NCBI GenBank assembly: GCA_037974665.1
Contig: CM075768.1
Location: 61,398,316-61,462,315, forward strand
Reading direction: 5' to 3'
Origin: Ehretia macrophylla
Taxonomy: Eukaryota; Streptophyta; Magnoliopsida; Boraginales; Ehretiaceae
Length of the DNA: 64,000 bases
Positions 49,398 to 61,032 of the stretch are shown here, piece after piece. Within the stretch, counting starts at the first letter, position 1. Each line of letters starts with the position of its first letter. Made by a program: the position numbers and the translations under genes. The notes under the pieces are model-generated. The model had not been told where the DNA came from, ran no database searches, and saw only the letters and a program-made list of their open reading frames with translations.

Positions 49398-51670
49398 TCC
49401 TCCCCTCCTTAAAAGAATATCCTCCCGAAATTCATTCTTGCCAATCATGGTCATTTAGACGGATTCTGACCATTGTTATTTTCCCTTCCTCGGTCCATCC
49501 CGTGTTTGGTGATCTTTTACCACAACCAATTCACTTGTTATGTTTCTCCAATCATTTAGTTCGGTGTGACCTCTACATTTACAGTTCTTTCCTTTGAACG
49601 ACTCTATTCCTTCCATTTGATCTTAAGGTCAAGTTCATTAACTAAGGTTAAAGTCTTCAATGTAGTCATTAAAGCTGCATCGGTATTCTAACTATATGAC
49701 TATAACTCCAGAATCCTGACTCATGTTGTATCAAACTCGCCTTCATACCTCAAAAAGGAATATCACCCTAATACCATGATCCTATGGTGACATACTCTAA
49801 TTTCAAGATGACAAACCGATATCCAATTTACATATCCTATCAACTAGCTTCAAAATTGTTAACACGTAGGACATAAACAGGTCATGGATCATTTCCATAA
49901 TATGACCTTATCTTCAAGAAGAACTCACCAAACAACTAATCCATCTTAAATTGTCATCTATCGATAATATCATAGTCCTTATCTCGTAGGTACGTCAGAT
50001 TAGCAAGTCTTCTAATGACTAGTCTCCCAGTTACAGGCTCCTATTCATTAACATTCTTTCCCAGCTTCATTAACCTTCAAGCTCGCAATCAAGAAGAAAG
50101 ACCGTTGAGATTCGTTAAACTCAAACTCTAAGGTTTATTAGGTACAACCAACAAATTTCCATTGAAATTGCATGGGTAAACTAATCATGTTGCACTAGTT
50201 CAACTCTTACAAGTAAATTTCATCAACTTATGATCCACAATCTATTTCCTTATTCAAATCTCTATTTTCACGTCTCGAGGCTTCAGAATTTCTTTCAATC
50301 TTAGCCAAGACTCCTATGGTGAAGAGTTTCAACCTCAAATAAATTTCACTCACCTCAATCCAAGGTTACGTCATACTTAAGAAGACAATGGTCCTACTCA
50401 CTTAGCGACCTAGTCATTCCTTCGAACACTTAATGCCCGCCAATATATCTTCAACATTAATGTTACTAAGCTGGGTTCATCGCCATGTAAGTGATATCAT
50501 TGCTTCACTAGGTTATCAACTGTTCAACAACAGTCTTAGGACTATAAATGGGTACCGAAATGATCGAGCTTATAAGATACTTACACGAGATAACTTCAAG
50601 GTTGTATCAACATAAGAATTATGATCATGAGGCATCCTTCAACATAACCTAATAGAACTTCAAAAGTAATCAACCACTTATTTAACTATCACTACAAGAT
50701 TCACCCTCTATTCAACGACCACGATTCGAAGTCTACCAACCGCTAGTTTCTAGAAGTGAAACGGTGCACATAAATACGGTTGTCTAATAGCAGTCTCTCG
50801 GGTCATTATGACTCTAATTCATCTCTATCTTAACTATATGAAATCTTACTCTTCTCATTTACATGTTCAACTAGCTAAGAGCATCAAGACTCATCGACCT
50901 TAGGTCCTAAGGTTTACCATGAATCATCGTGCATACTCACTATTAGCTATTTAGGATTACTAATCGTACCCTAACGACTCCATTTGCAGCCGGATGGTTT
51001 AATCTCACTTCCATGGTTTAAATACTAGGTCCATTAGTATTACTTAGGGATATATGCTTCTTAACATCCTCTACGGTATCCAAATAACGAGTGTATAGAA
51101 TGATTTACTTTGCATAATCAAAACTAAATCCAAGGGCACTAAACTGATATCATGATTCTTAATATCACCAATATCCAACTTAGGACCTTCAGCAACGTTA
51201 GTCATCTAATGCAAAATTCAACATTTACACTTCTATTTGACCCAACATTTTAGGTATAGTCTTCCGAACACAAGTTCTAGCTACGTGAATTCCTCAATTC
51301 CAATATCTCTATATCTTGTTATACTAAGGAATCATCAACCTTGTTAAATTCGGCCTCCAAAGTTGTCTACATGTTTTGAGGTTATCCATTGTTAAGTCAC
51401 TCAAATACACTATCCATGTCTTAATAATCTAACCCCTAAAAATAAACTATTGTCAACCTTCACGAATTCACCCCTTAATTTCTAGATCGCGGTCTTACCA
51501 TTTAGTAAACTTAGAACTCGCTAGTATACACCATATCGGATTCTCCAATGCTTCATTCCAATCAAGTAAAGATTCAATCGTATAAATAGTCATTACACCA
51601 ATTTAAGATATAAGAATTTGATTCAAGAGTAACCCCTAAGTCAAACTTCCATTATAAGCATATGAATACA
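49398..51670 (-). mobile_element. Family 2 internal region, 3' part only
   Basis: Closely matches 42887-45160, starting with the polypurine tract (AAGGAGGGGAGGA on the minus strand) beside LTR B. It stops at about 51670, where the remaining ~620 bp of internal region, including the PBS, and the 3' part of LTR C are deleted. Confidence 0.88.
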
Positions 51671-51680
51671 CATTATAAGC

Positions 51681-53639
51681 CATGCATCGATTAATTCAAA
51701 CACCCTCAAGTATTCAAAACAGTCCACACAACATCCCAATGCCACAATCCCAAGCATTTAATACAACAAGAGAAGCTACAATAATTTTTCTAAGCATATC
51801 ACTTGATGAAAACCTTACTGCAATGGACTGTATTCTCACAATCATTGAGACAATCAAACAAACTCCAATTCCAGTGAACAAGATGTCAAATTAAAGCTTA
51901 AGGAGTGAAATAAATTCAGAAACAAACCTCGCATCATTTGGAGTTCGGGTTCAATATTTATAGCCAAAACAGTGAGACTACACAAAACTGTCCAGATTTG
52001 CACACATTTCAATACTTGTCGTTTTTGAGGGCCTTAGGGTCAGATTTAGCCTTAGTCCGTTTCTGGAAAAAATGTCCAGAACTGAAAACTCTAGAATCAT
52101 ACCAAATTTCATGCATTTTGTATGTCATTTACTAAGTCAAAACTTGTTCATTCTACAAGGTCAGTGAATCTGCCAAAACCTGCTTCATTTTTCCATACTT
52201 TCCAGATTTGGACACATTTTAATAATTTGCCATTTTGAGGACATAGAGTCAAAATTAGCTTTGGCCTATTTCTGTAAAAACTGTTTAGAACTAGAAAAAA
52301 TAGTTACCTACCAATTTTCATACATTTTCAACATCATTTACCTAGCCAAAATCACCTCGCACCAACAAGACATAAGGCTGTCACATACCCGATTTCATCT
52401 ATTATCACATTCTAGCCAAAATCTTGTCATTCATGTTTATAAAATCTCATGAACACACATATATCTCAAGTACAGAAGTAAAGATAGACATTTAAGGGCA
52501 TGCATGTGGTTTTTTGAAAGATTTTCAAGAAGTTTTAGCCCTCACCTCTTGAAGATTTAGCAAATGAGCACAAATGCTCTTCAAAATGCATAAAGGGAGC
52601 TTCTTCCTTGCTTCTTGCTTGCTTGGGCTGCTATGGCCGAGCTTGGGAGAGATCTTGAGAGCATGCTTGAGGTCTTGGAAGGTCAAGAGGCAGCCATGGT
52701 CGAAAATGAGAGAGAAGGAGAGAGAATGAGAGAGTTTGTGAGGAAAGAGAGAGTTTGAGAGAGAAATGATGCTTGTGTGTGTGTGTGTTGGCCTTGAGCC
52801 TTTCAAATCTGAATTTTGTGTCATCTTTAGCATTTTTTTGAGTTGAAATGAAGCATGGCATTGAGAGGGTCGAAAATGAGATGCTTGGGTAGGGTGTAGG
52901 TGAATTTTTTATGCATTGTGCTTAGTGCATGTGTCATAGAATGTCTAGGCTTTAATTTAATTGTGCAAAGTTGATCAAATTGCCTTGTTTTGGCCATGTA
53001 ATGCAAGGGAGAATCTGAAATTTCAGATTCAAGTTAGAATATTTTGGATTATAATAAGTGTAGGTTTATAATAGTTTATTGGTTAGTTGAGTGTGATAGA
53101 ATATTTTATTAGTTAGTGGGTTTTGTAAAGAATTTGAATTAGGAATATAATATTGGTTAATGGATTGTGTAGGATTATTTTATTGTCTTGTGATTTGTGT
53201 AGGATTCTTTATTGATTAGCGTGCGGGCACGCTTTCCTAGGTCTAGGGCACTCACTACGAGATATGCACAGAAATCAATACGGGCACGAATCACGAGGTA
53301 GACACGAACTACGAGGTAAGGCACGTACTTCAGATAAATGTAAAAATTCCAATGCAAATGCACGTAATCCTAGGTAAATGCACATAAACCAATGCAAGGC
53401 AAATAATTCAATGCAATGCACGTAAATTGAGGTACGACTCTTAAACTTAGGTTAAGACACACAATTCAAGGTCAGGGCACACGAAACGAGGTAACACACG
53501 TAATTCAAAGTCAGGGCACGTAAGTTGAGGATTAGGGCACATAATTCTAGGTCAAGGCACGAATGACGAAGCATTCACGAAATCCAAGACAGGGCACATA
53601 AATCGAGGTAACACACGTTATTCGAGGTCGGGCCTTACA
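51681..53639 (-). mobile_element. Family 2 LTR C, 5' half (1959 bp)
   Basis: Matches LTR B from about 47435 to 49397. Begins (minus strand) TGTAAGGCCCGACC at 53639 directly against 5S spacer. The rest is lost in the deletion whose junction is 51671-51680. Confidence 0.9.
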
Positions 53640-53841
53640 TACCTCCTAACGAATCAAAAGTTATGGGCATTAGAACGACGGAGACCTAGTCACAAGCCCC
53701 ACGACCTCGGTTTGTGAGCCCAGCTTCTACATGAAGCGAAGTTGTCTTGCCCTGGATGCCGTGGGACTCGATAATGGGAATGTGACCGATAAAGCATCCT
53801 AGCAAGCCTGAACGGGGCAAAAAAACAAAACGAAAAGGAGG

Positions 53842-53959
53842 GGGTGCAACACGAGGACTTCCCAAGGGGTCACCCATCCTAGTACTACTCTTGTCCAAGC
53901 ACGCTTAACTTCGGAGTTCTGATAGGATCCGGTGCACTAGTATTGGTATGATCGCATCG
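53842..53959 (-). rRNA. 5S rRNA copy 54
   Basis: GGTGCACTAGTATTGG and a GATCGCATCGG 5' end like copy 50. CTCTTGTCC. Confidence 0.88.
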
Positions 53960-54373
53960 GTCATGTTGAGGGTGCAAACCCCTTATGTGTCGTCTTTTTT
54001 GCGGCTCACGACGAACGATCCAGGATGAAGAAATAGTGCAAAAAGAAGAAAAGTAGCCCGAAACTGATGAAAACATTTGATTTTAAGCTCTGAAAACAGG
54101 CACAGCATAGCAGCCTAGCTTCCCCCGTCGTAAAGCTCCCTGAGAGCTTTCCAACGATATGATGTGCCTCACATAACTACTTACAGATCAAAAGTTATGG
54201 ACACCGGAGCGACGGAGACCTGGTCATAAGCCGCACGCCCTCGATTTACGGGCCCAGTCACTACGCGAAGCGAAGTTGTCTTGCCCAAGATGCCATAGGA
54301 CTCGATAATAGAAATGTAATGGATAAAGCATCTTGGCAAGCATGAACATGGCAAAAAAATAGAATGAAAAGGG

Positions 54374-54491
54374 GGGTGCAACACGAGGACTTCCCTGGGG
54401 GTCACCCGTCCTAGTACTACTCTAACCCAAGCACAATTAACTTCGGAGTTCCGATGGGATCTGGTGTATTAGTGCTGCTATGATTGCACCT
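54374..54491 (-). rRNA. 5S rRNA copy 55, AATT A-box subtype
   Basis: CTCTAACCCAAGCACAATTAAC, CTGCTATGATTGCACCT. 3' end intact. Confidence 0.88.
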
Positions 54492-54845
54492 ATCATGTTG
54501 AGGGCGCAAAGCCCTTATGTGTCATCCTTTTTGCGGCTCACGACGAACGATGCGGGACGAAGAAACAGCGCAAAAAGAAGAAAAATGGCCTGAAATTGAT
54601 GAAAACGTTTGATTTTGGGCTCCGAAAATAGGCTATGTGCCGCATAACTACTTACGGAACAAAAGTTATAGGCACCAGAGCGACGGAGACTTGGTCACAA
54701 GCCCCACGCCCTCGGTTTGCTCGCCCAGCCTCTACGCGAAGTGAAGTTGTCTTGCCCAAGATTTCGTGGGACTCGATAATAGAATTGTGATAGATAAAGC
54801 ATCTTGGCAAGCCTAAACGAGGCAAGAAAACAAAACGAAAAGGGG

Positions 54846-54963
54846 GGGTGCAACATTAAGACTTCCTAAGGGGTCACCCATCCTAGTACTACTCTCCCCC
54901 AAGCACACTTAAGTTCGGAGTTTTGATGGGATTCAATGCATTAGTGCTAGTATGATCACACTA
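54846..54963 (-). rRNA. 5S rRNA copy 56
   Basis: CATTAAGACTTCCTAAGG and CTCTCCCCC. A-box AGCACACTTAAG. GATCACACTA 5' end. Confidence 0.86.
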
Positions 54964-55377
54964 GTCATGTTGAGGGTGCAAAGCCATTGTGTTTCATACT
55001 TTTTACGGCTCACGACGAACGATCTGGGATGAAAAAATAGTGCAAAATGAAGAAAAGTGGTCCAAAACTGATGAAAATGTTCGATTTTAGGCTTCGAAAA
55101 TGGGCGCAGCTGAGCAAGCTCTCTCCCTACGTCGTAGAGCTCTCAGAGAGCTTTCCAATGGTATGCTATGTGTCGAATACCTCCTTACGGATCAAAATTT
55201 ATGGGCACTGGAACGACGGAGACCTGGTCATAAGCCCCACGCCCTCGGTTTACAGGCCCAACTTCTACACGAAGCGAAGTTGTCTTCCCAGAATGCCGTG
55301 GGACTCGATAATAGGAATGTGACGGATAAAGAATCTTGGCAAGCCTGAACAAGGCAAAAAAAACAAAATAAAAAGGG

Positions 55378-55495
55378 GGGTGTGACACGAGGACTTCTCA
55401 GGGGGTCACCTAACCTAGTACTACTCACGCCCAAGCACGCTTAACTTCAGAGTTTTGATGGGATCCTGTGCATTAGTGCAGGTATGATCACACCC
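55378..55495 (-). rRNA. 5S rRNA copy 57
   Basis: GGTGTGACACG 3' end, CACCTAACC, CTCACGCCC, standard A-box. GTGCAGG. GATCACACCC 5' end. Confidence 0.88.
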
Positions 55496-55908
55496 GTCAT
55501 GTTGAGGGCGCAAAGCCCTTATGTGTCATCTTTTTTACTGCTCACGATGAACGATCCAGGATGAAGAAACAACACAAAAATAAGAAAAGTAGCCCAAAAT
55601 TGATGAAAATGTTTGATTTTGGGCTACAAAAATGGGTGCAGCAGAGCAGCCTAGCTACCCCCATCTTAAAGCTCTCTGAGAGCATTCCAACGGTATGCTG
55701 TGCAGTGCATAACTACTTACGGATCAAAAGTTATGGGCACTGGAGCGAAGGAGACCTGGTCACAAGCCCCACGCCCTCAGTTTCTAGCCCACTCTCTGCG
55801 CGAAGTGAAGTTGTCTTGCCCAAGATGCCGTAGGATTCTATAATACAAATGTGATGGATAAAGCATCTTGGCAACCCTAAACGGGGCAAAAAAACAAAAT
55901 GAAAAGGG

Positions 55909-56026
55909 GGGTGCAACACGAGGACTTCCCAAGGGGTCACCCATCCTTGTACTACTCTCGTCCAAGCAGGCTTAACTTGGGAGTTCTGATGGGATCCGGT
56001 GCATTATTGCTGGTATGATCGCACCC
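55909..56026 (-). rRNA. 5S rRNA copy 58 (relatively well preserved)
   Basis: Both ends intact. Changes CCAAGG, CTTGTAC, CTCGTCC, AGCAGGC, TTGGGAG and CATTATTGC. Upstream flank has CATAGTG where most have CTTATGTG. Confidence 0.9.
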
Positions 56027-56439
56027 GTCATGTTGATGGCGCAAAGCCATAGTGTGTCGTCCCTTTCGCATCTCACGACGAACGATCCAGGACGAAGAAA
56101 CTGCGTAAAAAGAAGAAAAGTGGCCCAAAATTGATGAAAAGGTTTGATTTTGGTCTCTAAAAATAGGCGTAGCAATACAGCCTAACTATCCCCGTCATAG
56201 TGCTCTCTGAGAGCTTTACAACGGTATGCTATGCGCCGCATAACTACTTACGGATCAAAAGTTATAAGCACTGGAGCGACGGAGACCTGGTCACAAGCCC
56301 CACTCCCTCGGTTTGTTGGCCCAGCCTCTACAAAAAGTGAAGTTGTCTTGTCCAAGATATCGTGGGACTCGATAATAGAAATGTGACGGATAAAGCATCT
56401 TGGCATGCCTGAATGGGGCAAAAAGTAAAAACGAAATGG

Positions 56440-56557
56440 GGGTGCAATATGAGGACTTCCAAGGGCGTCACCCATCTTAGTACTACTCTTGCCCAAGCAC
56501 GCTTAACTTTGGTGTTCTGATTGGATCCGATGCATTAGTGCTGGTATAATCGCACAT
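56440..56557 (-). rRNA. 5S rRNA copy 59, GATTGG/GCACAC subtype
   Basis: TGTTCTGATTGGATCCGATGC and GTATAATCGCACAT. GCAATATGAGG 3' end. Confidence 0.87.
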
Positions 56558-56970
56558 GTCATGTTGAGGGTGCAAAACCCTTATGTGTCGTCCTTTTCGC
56601 GACTCACAACGAACGATCTGGGAAGAAAAAATAGCACAAAAAGAAGAAAATTTTACCGAAACTGATGAAAACGTTTGCTTTTGGGCCCAAAAATAGGCAC
56701 ATCCGAGCATGCTTGTTCCCTCTGTCGTAGAGCTCTCAGAGAGCTTTCCAACGGTATGCTGTACGCCGCATAACTACTTACGGATCAAAAGTTATGTTTA
56801 CTGGAGCGACGGATACCTAGTCACAGGCCCCACGCCCTTGGTTTGCAGGATCAGCCTCTACGTGAAGCGAAGTTGTCTTGCCCACGATGCCGTGGGACTC
56901 GATAATAGAAATGTGATGGATAAAGCATCTTGGCAAGCCTGAATGGGGCAAAAAAACAAAACAAAAATGG

Positions 56971-57067
56971 GGGTGCAACACGAGGACTTCCCAGGGGGTC
57001 ACCCAAGCGCAATTAACTTCGAAGTTCTGATGAGATCTAGTGTATTAGTGTTGGTATGATCGCACTC
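56971..57067 (-). pseudogene. 5S rRNA copy 60, internally deleted (97 bp), AATT subtype
   Basis: About 21 bp missing: GGGGGTCACC runs straight into CAAGCGCAATTAAC. This removes the intermediate element and its flank from the internal promoter. CC/CAAG at the join is consistent with microhomology. Confidence 0.9.
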
Positions 57068-57424
57068 GTCAAGTTAAGGGCGCAAAGCACTTATATGTCG
57101 TCCTTTTTGCGGCTCAAGACGAATGATCCTAGACAAAGAAACAGCGCTAAAGGAAGAAAATTGGCACAAAATTGATGAAAAACATTTGCTTTTGGGCTCC
57201 TAAAATGGGTACAGCAAAGTAGCCTAGTTGCCCCCGTCGTAGAGCTCTCTGAGAGCTTTCCAACTGTATGTCGTGTACCGCATAACTACTTATGGGACAA
57301 AAGTTATGGGCACTAGAGCGACGGAGACCAGGTCACAAGCCCCACGCCTTCGGTTTGCGGGCCCAACCTCTACACGAAGTGAAGTTGTCTTGCCCAAGAT
57401 GCCGTAGGACTCGATAATAGAAAT

Positions 57425-57450
57425 GTGATGGATAAAGCCATTGTGTGTCG
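57425..57450 (-). other. Scar of a deleted 5S gene
   Basis: GATGGATAAAGC, which normally precedes CATCTTGGCAAG ahead of a 5S 3' end, is fused to CATTGTGTGTCG, which normally lies beyond a 5S 5' end. The whole 5S gene and its flanks (about 190 bp) are missing. AAAGC is present at both original sites, so microhomology-mediated deletion or slipped replication is likely. Confidence 0.85.
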
Positions 57451-57663
57451 TCCTTTTTGTAGCTCACGACGAACGATCCGGGATGTAGAAATAGCTCAAA
57501 AAGAAGAAAAGTGGCCCAAAACTGATGAAAATGTTCAATTTTGGGCTACGAAAATGGGCGTAGCCAAGAAAGCTCTCTGCCGATGTCGTAGAGCTCTCAG
57601 AGAGCTTTCCAATGGTATGCAGCGCACTGCATACACTACAAAAAAAAAAGTTATTTTGTGACA

Positions 57664-58110
57664 GCCAGTAATCGTCACATTTTCGTCACAAACAAGCAAA
57701 TGCGACAAAATTGTGACGACAAGTCAGTTGTCGCCAAACATGGCGTCGCAAAATCGTTTTTCGTCACATTTTTGTGGCCTTGTGACTAATTTGTGACGAC
57801 ATGCAGAGCTGGAAGTGTTCGTGACAAATTCGTGGCAAATGCGACTAATATGCCACGACATGTAGTTGAAGCCATTTCGTGGCCAATTTTTTCGTCACAA
57901 ATTTATGGCTAATTTTTTCGTCACAAATTCGTGACTAATTTTTTTGTCACAAATTCGTGGCTAATTTTTTCGTCACAAATTTGTGGCTAATTTTTTCGTC
58001 ACAAATTTGTGGCTAATTTTTTCGTCACAAATTCGTGACTAATTTTTTTGTCACAATTTGTGGCAATTTTTAAATCGTTTTTCGTCACAAATTCGTGGCA
58101 ATTTTCAAAT
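57664..58110. repeat. CACTA left subterminal repeats (TCGTCACAAATTCGTGGCTAA, ~26 bp)
   Basis: From about 57880 to 58050 a ~26-bp unit, TTTTTTCGTCACAAATT followed by CGTGGCTAA or a variant, is repeated in tandem. Upstream the same GTGAC/CGTCAC words occur in both orientations. Confidence 0.85.
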
Positions 58111-61020
58111 CTACTATGCTAATGTTGCTTGTAATATCATCTTGTTTGTCCTGCTAAATTACAAAATAACATTCATTATTGAATCTCAAACAATTTATGA
58201 AGATAAAACCATAATTAAATCTCAAATAATTACACAGCCTACATATCCATTCAAATGAACACAATTTCATACCAAAATAGTTATGTATACATAATAGCCA
58301 CCATTCAACAAAGTTACCTCTTCTAACATACATTCTAAAAAAATACCAAATGTACATCTATCATGACATTATCTAACTTGTTTGTCTTGCTAGGATAAGC
58401 TCCTAAAGAGAATTTGTATGCAAAAAAAGTTTTCAACATTCTCCATTGTGGTACGCCATCTTTGCATGGAAGAGAATCCAAAGCCTACCATTCTCATCAT
58501 CTTTAAACAATCCATGTCTTATTTTTGCAAACAGGAAAATAACCAAACCTAAAGTCTAATACTCAACCAAAAAAACTCTTCAGTTAAAAATGAGAATGAA
58601 AGCGAAAACAAATTATAATTTTCACTTGTGATGATTATAAGCCAAAAGTGCACCAAATTGCCCTCAATTTTCAAAATGCGGTGTAAGAATTATATAATAT
58701 ACTTGAACTCACTTACTTATTAAGATTCACAATAATTTTCCAAGCTTAACAAAGTTAATTTAATTTCCTAGATTATCAAAGTTAATTTAATTTCTTTATA
58801 ATAGGTACTATATATTTTCCCCTTAAAATGTTAGAAGGATTCAAATTCACAAGATTGCTTAATAAGGGAATCATAAGAGTTGCATTTATGAAGATAACTA
58901 ATGTAACCAGATTATCTCCATTTTTTATACATATTTGTTTCTATGTGTCTCTTTTTAACTTTGTTTTCTTTCATTGTATCTAACATACCAATTCGATATA
59001 TGGGTATTACAACCTGTCACAAATAGATTCAGCTTCAAACCACGCAATAGTTACAATTAGTACTAGTAGATGGACTATATTTTAGATAAAGAGTCAAGCA
59101 TTAAGGAAATTAATGAAATAGGTATAAGCATTATCTTCACAATGTTACGAGAAAGACAGAATATACCGCTATCTCGTCTTTAGGGAATGGCCAAAAAAGG
59201 AAGTCTTAAGGCACAGTCATAACAATTTAATGCAACAAAATTTAGCATTTCATGAACATGTCTTGGATTATTTGCTTAGGCTAACATGAGCATGTGTGAC
59301 ATTAACTATATGAGCATTTAACAAGTTAACTTCATAACTAGTTCAACTTCAACTAGATCACAAAGAAACATCAAGTTAAGCATTTAATAGCTATCTACTC
59401 AGTAACTAAACATGTAACCTCAAGCAATCTATTCATATAAACAATAAATGTTCACATTTGACTTCTAAATAGATGACCAAACAATGAAACTATATCAAGC
59501 TGTCATACTTAATAACTAAACACTCCAATTTATCCAACTAGTTAACTAATTAATTAAACATACTTTAAGCATGGATTAACTTAAATCAACTCATGCATTT
59601 ACCAAACCAATAACCAAGTACTCAAGCAATTCAACTAACTTTAACACATACATTAAGCTAAGCTCATGAACATGATTGAAAACATATTTTACTTCCCATA
59701 ACTTGCAAACACTCTTTGACAACTAACACTAGCATGTGCATGGCTTTAATTACTCTTGATTATCTAAATAGCAAATCACTACACATAATTCATCACATTT
59801 AATTTTCACTCAAAGCTCAACTTATTTAAACATTCAATGCACATAGTTCACATTAGTCACATATTAAACATTTAGCATTCAATGCAACTAATGTTCATTT
59901 AACCCTCATTCCACTTAAACACTCTCTCCAAACATGTAATTGTTACTCTCAAGCCTTCAACTCCCTATAAACCATCATTATTCAACTCAAATTAACCTTT
60001 AGTGCAACATTAATCACTTAGCTATATAAACTGAAATTTTTAACTACATTTGCTTAACTTTACTTGTTCAGTTAGCAGCCTTAATGTCCTCTAAAACTTC
60101 TAAAATTTCACAGACATATATTTCATCAAGTGTAGATGGTTTTAGCCTCAAACGGTTCCTAATTCGGAGTTAAACTCATCAAGTTATACCCTTTAGAAAA
60201 TCATTGCGCAGCCAGCCCTGAATTACGCGAGAATCAGTCACCCTACTGTTTTGGCTCCAAAACAACCTCTTAATGATAGAATTCGATCTTTCCTCCAAAA
60301 GAGAAATTGTTCCTCAAGTTCTTAGCTACAATATAAAAAAAAATCAACCAATTTCGACATTGTTTACTACCTCAAATCATCTCTACAAATTCTCTGCACA
60401 AACTGTCCAGCTTTCTCACTTTTGCACTAATGTCTATTTAGCTTGTTTTCTAGCATTTCTACTTGGTTTGCTCTTGGTTTTAGCATATACTATATTCATA
60501 CACTTCATTGAGGCCATTTATCAAGCACCTAAACCTCATTCAAGAGCATCAACTAACAAGGCAATAAAAGCATACAAGTTGAAGCTATTTAAGAGAACTG
60601 AAGCCAAAGATTACTCTACACTTCAATCTAGTCAACAATTTATGCTTATACAACTCAAGTATTCACAAGTTCTATTAAATCAACTAGAATACATTATAAT
60701 GAAACACTTAAAATGCAATAGAGAATGATTTCCCTCACCTTGTATAGCTCGAAAATGGAAGAAAATTGACTAGAAACACCATTGATCTTGCTAAAATGGT
60801 TGAGATTTGAAGATGAAGCCAAACCCTAAGCCAAAGAGGTCTCACGTTTTCTTTCTTGCTTCTGCCCGATTTCTCTTTCCTTTCTTTGGTTATGTTTTGC
60901 TTTGTTATCTACTAATATAAGTATAAGAATATACTTAATTGGTAAAAAAATGCTCCACTCAATAGTGCCTCACGATTTCATGCTGCTGCTGATCTGATTC
61001 TTTTTCTTTTGCTAATGTTG
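58111..61020. other. CACTA core, AT-rich, no recognised gene
   Basis: About 2.9 kb of AT-rich sequence. The longest open frame is 151 codons (60273-60728, plus strand): it has one hydrophobic stretch and a lysine-rich tail, no recognised domain, and no supporting context, so I do not call it. Read on the minus strand, 60720-60960 resembles a transcript leader: a TATA-like ACTTATATTAG, a stretch with AAACC(C)TAA-like words, then a donor-like CAAGGTGAGGGAAATC near 60732. It may be the element's own promoter or captured LTR sequence. Confidence 0.5.
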
Positions 61021-61032
61021 ACTTTTATTCCG

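Larger units (their letters stand above)
38881..53639 (-). mobile_element. Family 2 LARD-like retrotransposon composite (14.8 kb, tandem)
   Basis: On the minus strand the order is partial LTR C, partial internal, LTR B, full internal, LTR A, partial internal. It splits the 5S array. Its right edge is a clean LTR terminus followed by 5S spacer (TACCTCC...). Its left edge is a truncation inside the internal region, so no target duplication can be matched. Long LTRs (3.6 kb), a non-coding 2.9-kb internal region and plant PBS/PPT signals fit a LARD (large retrotransposon derivative) of Ty3/gypsy ancestry. No gag, protease, reverse transcriptase or integrase frame is visible. Frames up to about 108 codons are not conserved domains. 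Confidence 0.88.
53640..57633 (-). repeat. 5S rDNA tandem array, block III (7 genes)
   Basis: Array resumes in a class B spacer (TACCTCCTAACG). Two spacers are abnormal: about 60 bp is deleted near 54633, and the join at about 57436 has lost a whole 5S gene. Ends in a class B-type spacer at the CACTA insertion. Nothing else seen. Confidence 0.95.

Noticed and set aside
60273..60728. 151-codon open frame with a hydrophobic segment inside the CACTA core
   Set aside because: No recognised domain, AT-rich composition, no conserved context, and the same stretch looks like a transcript leader on the other strand.
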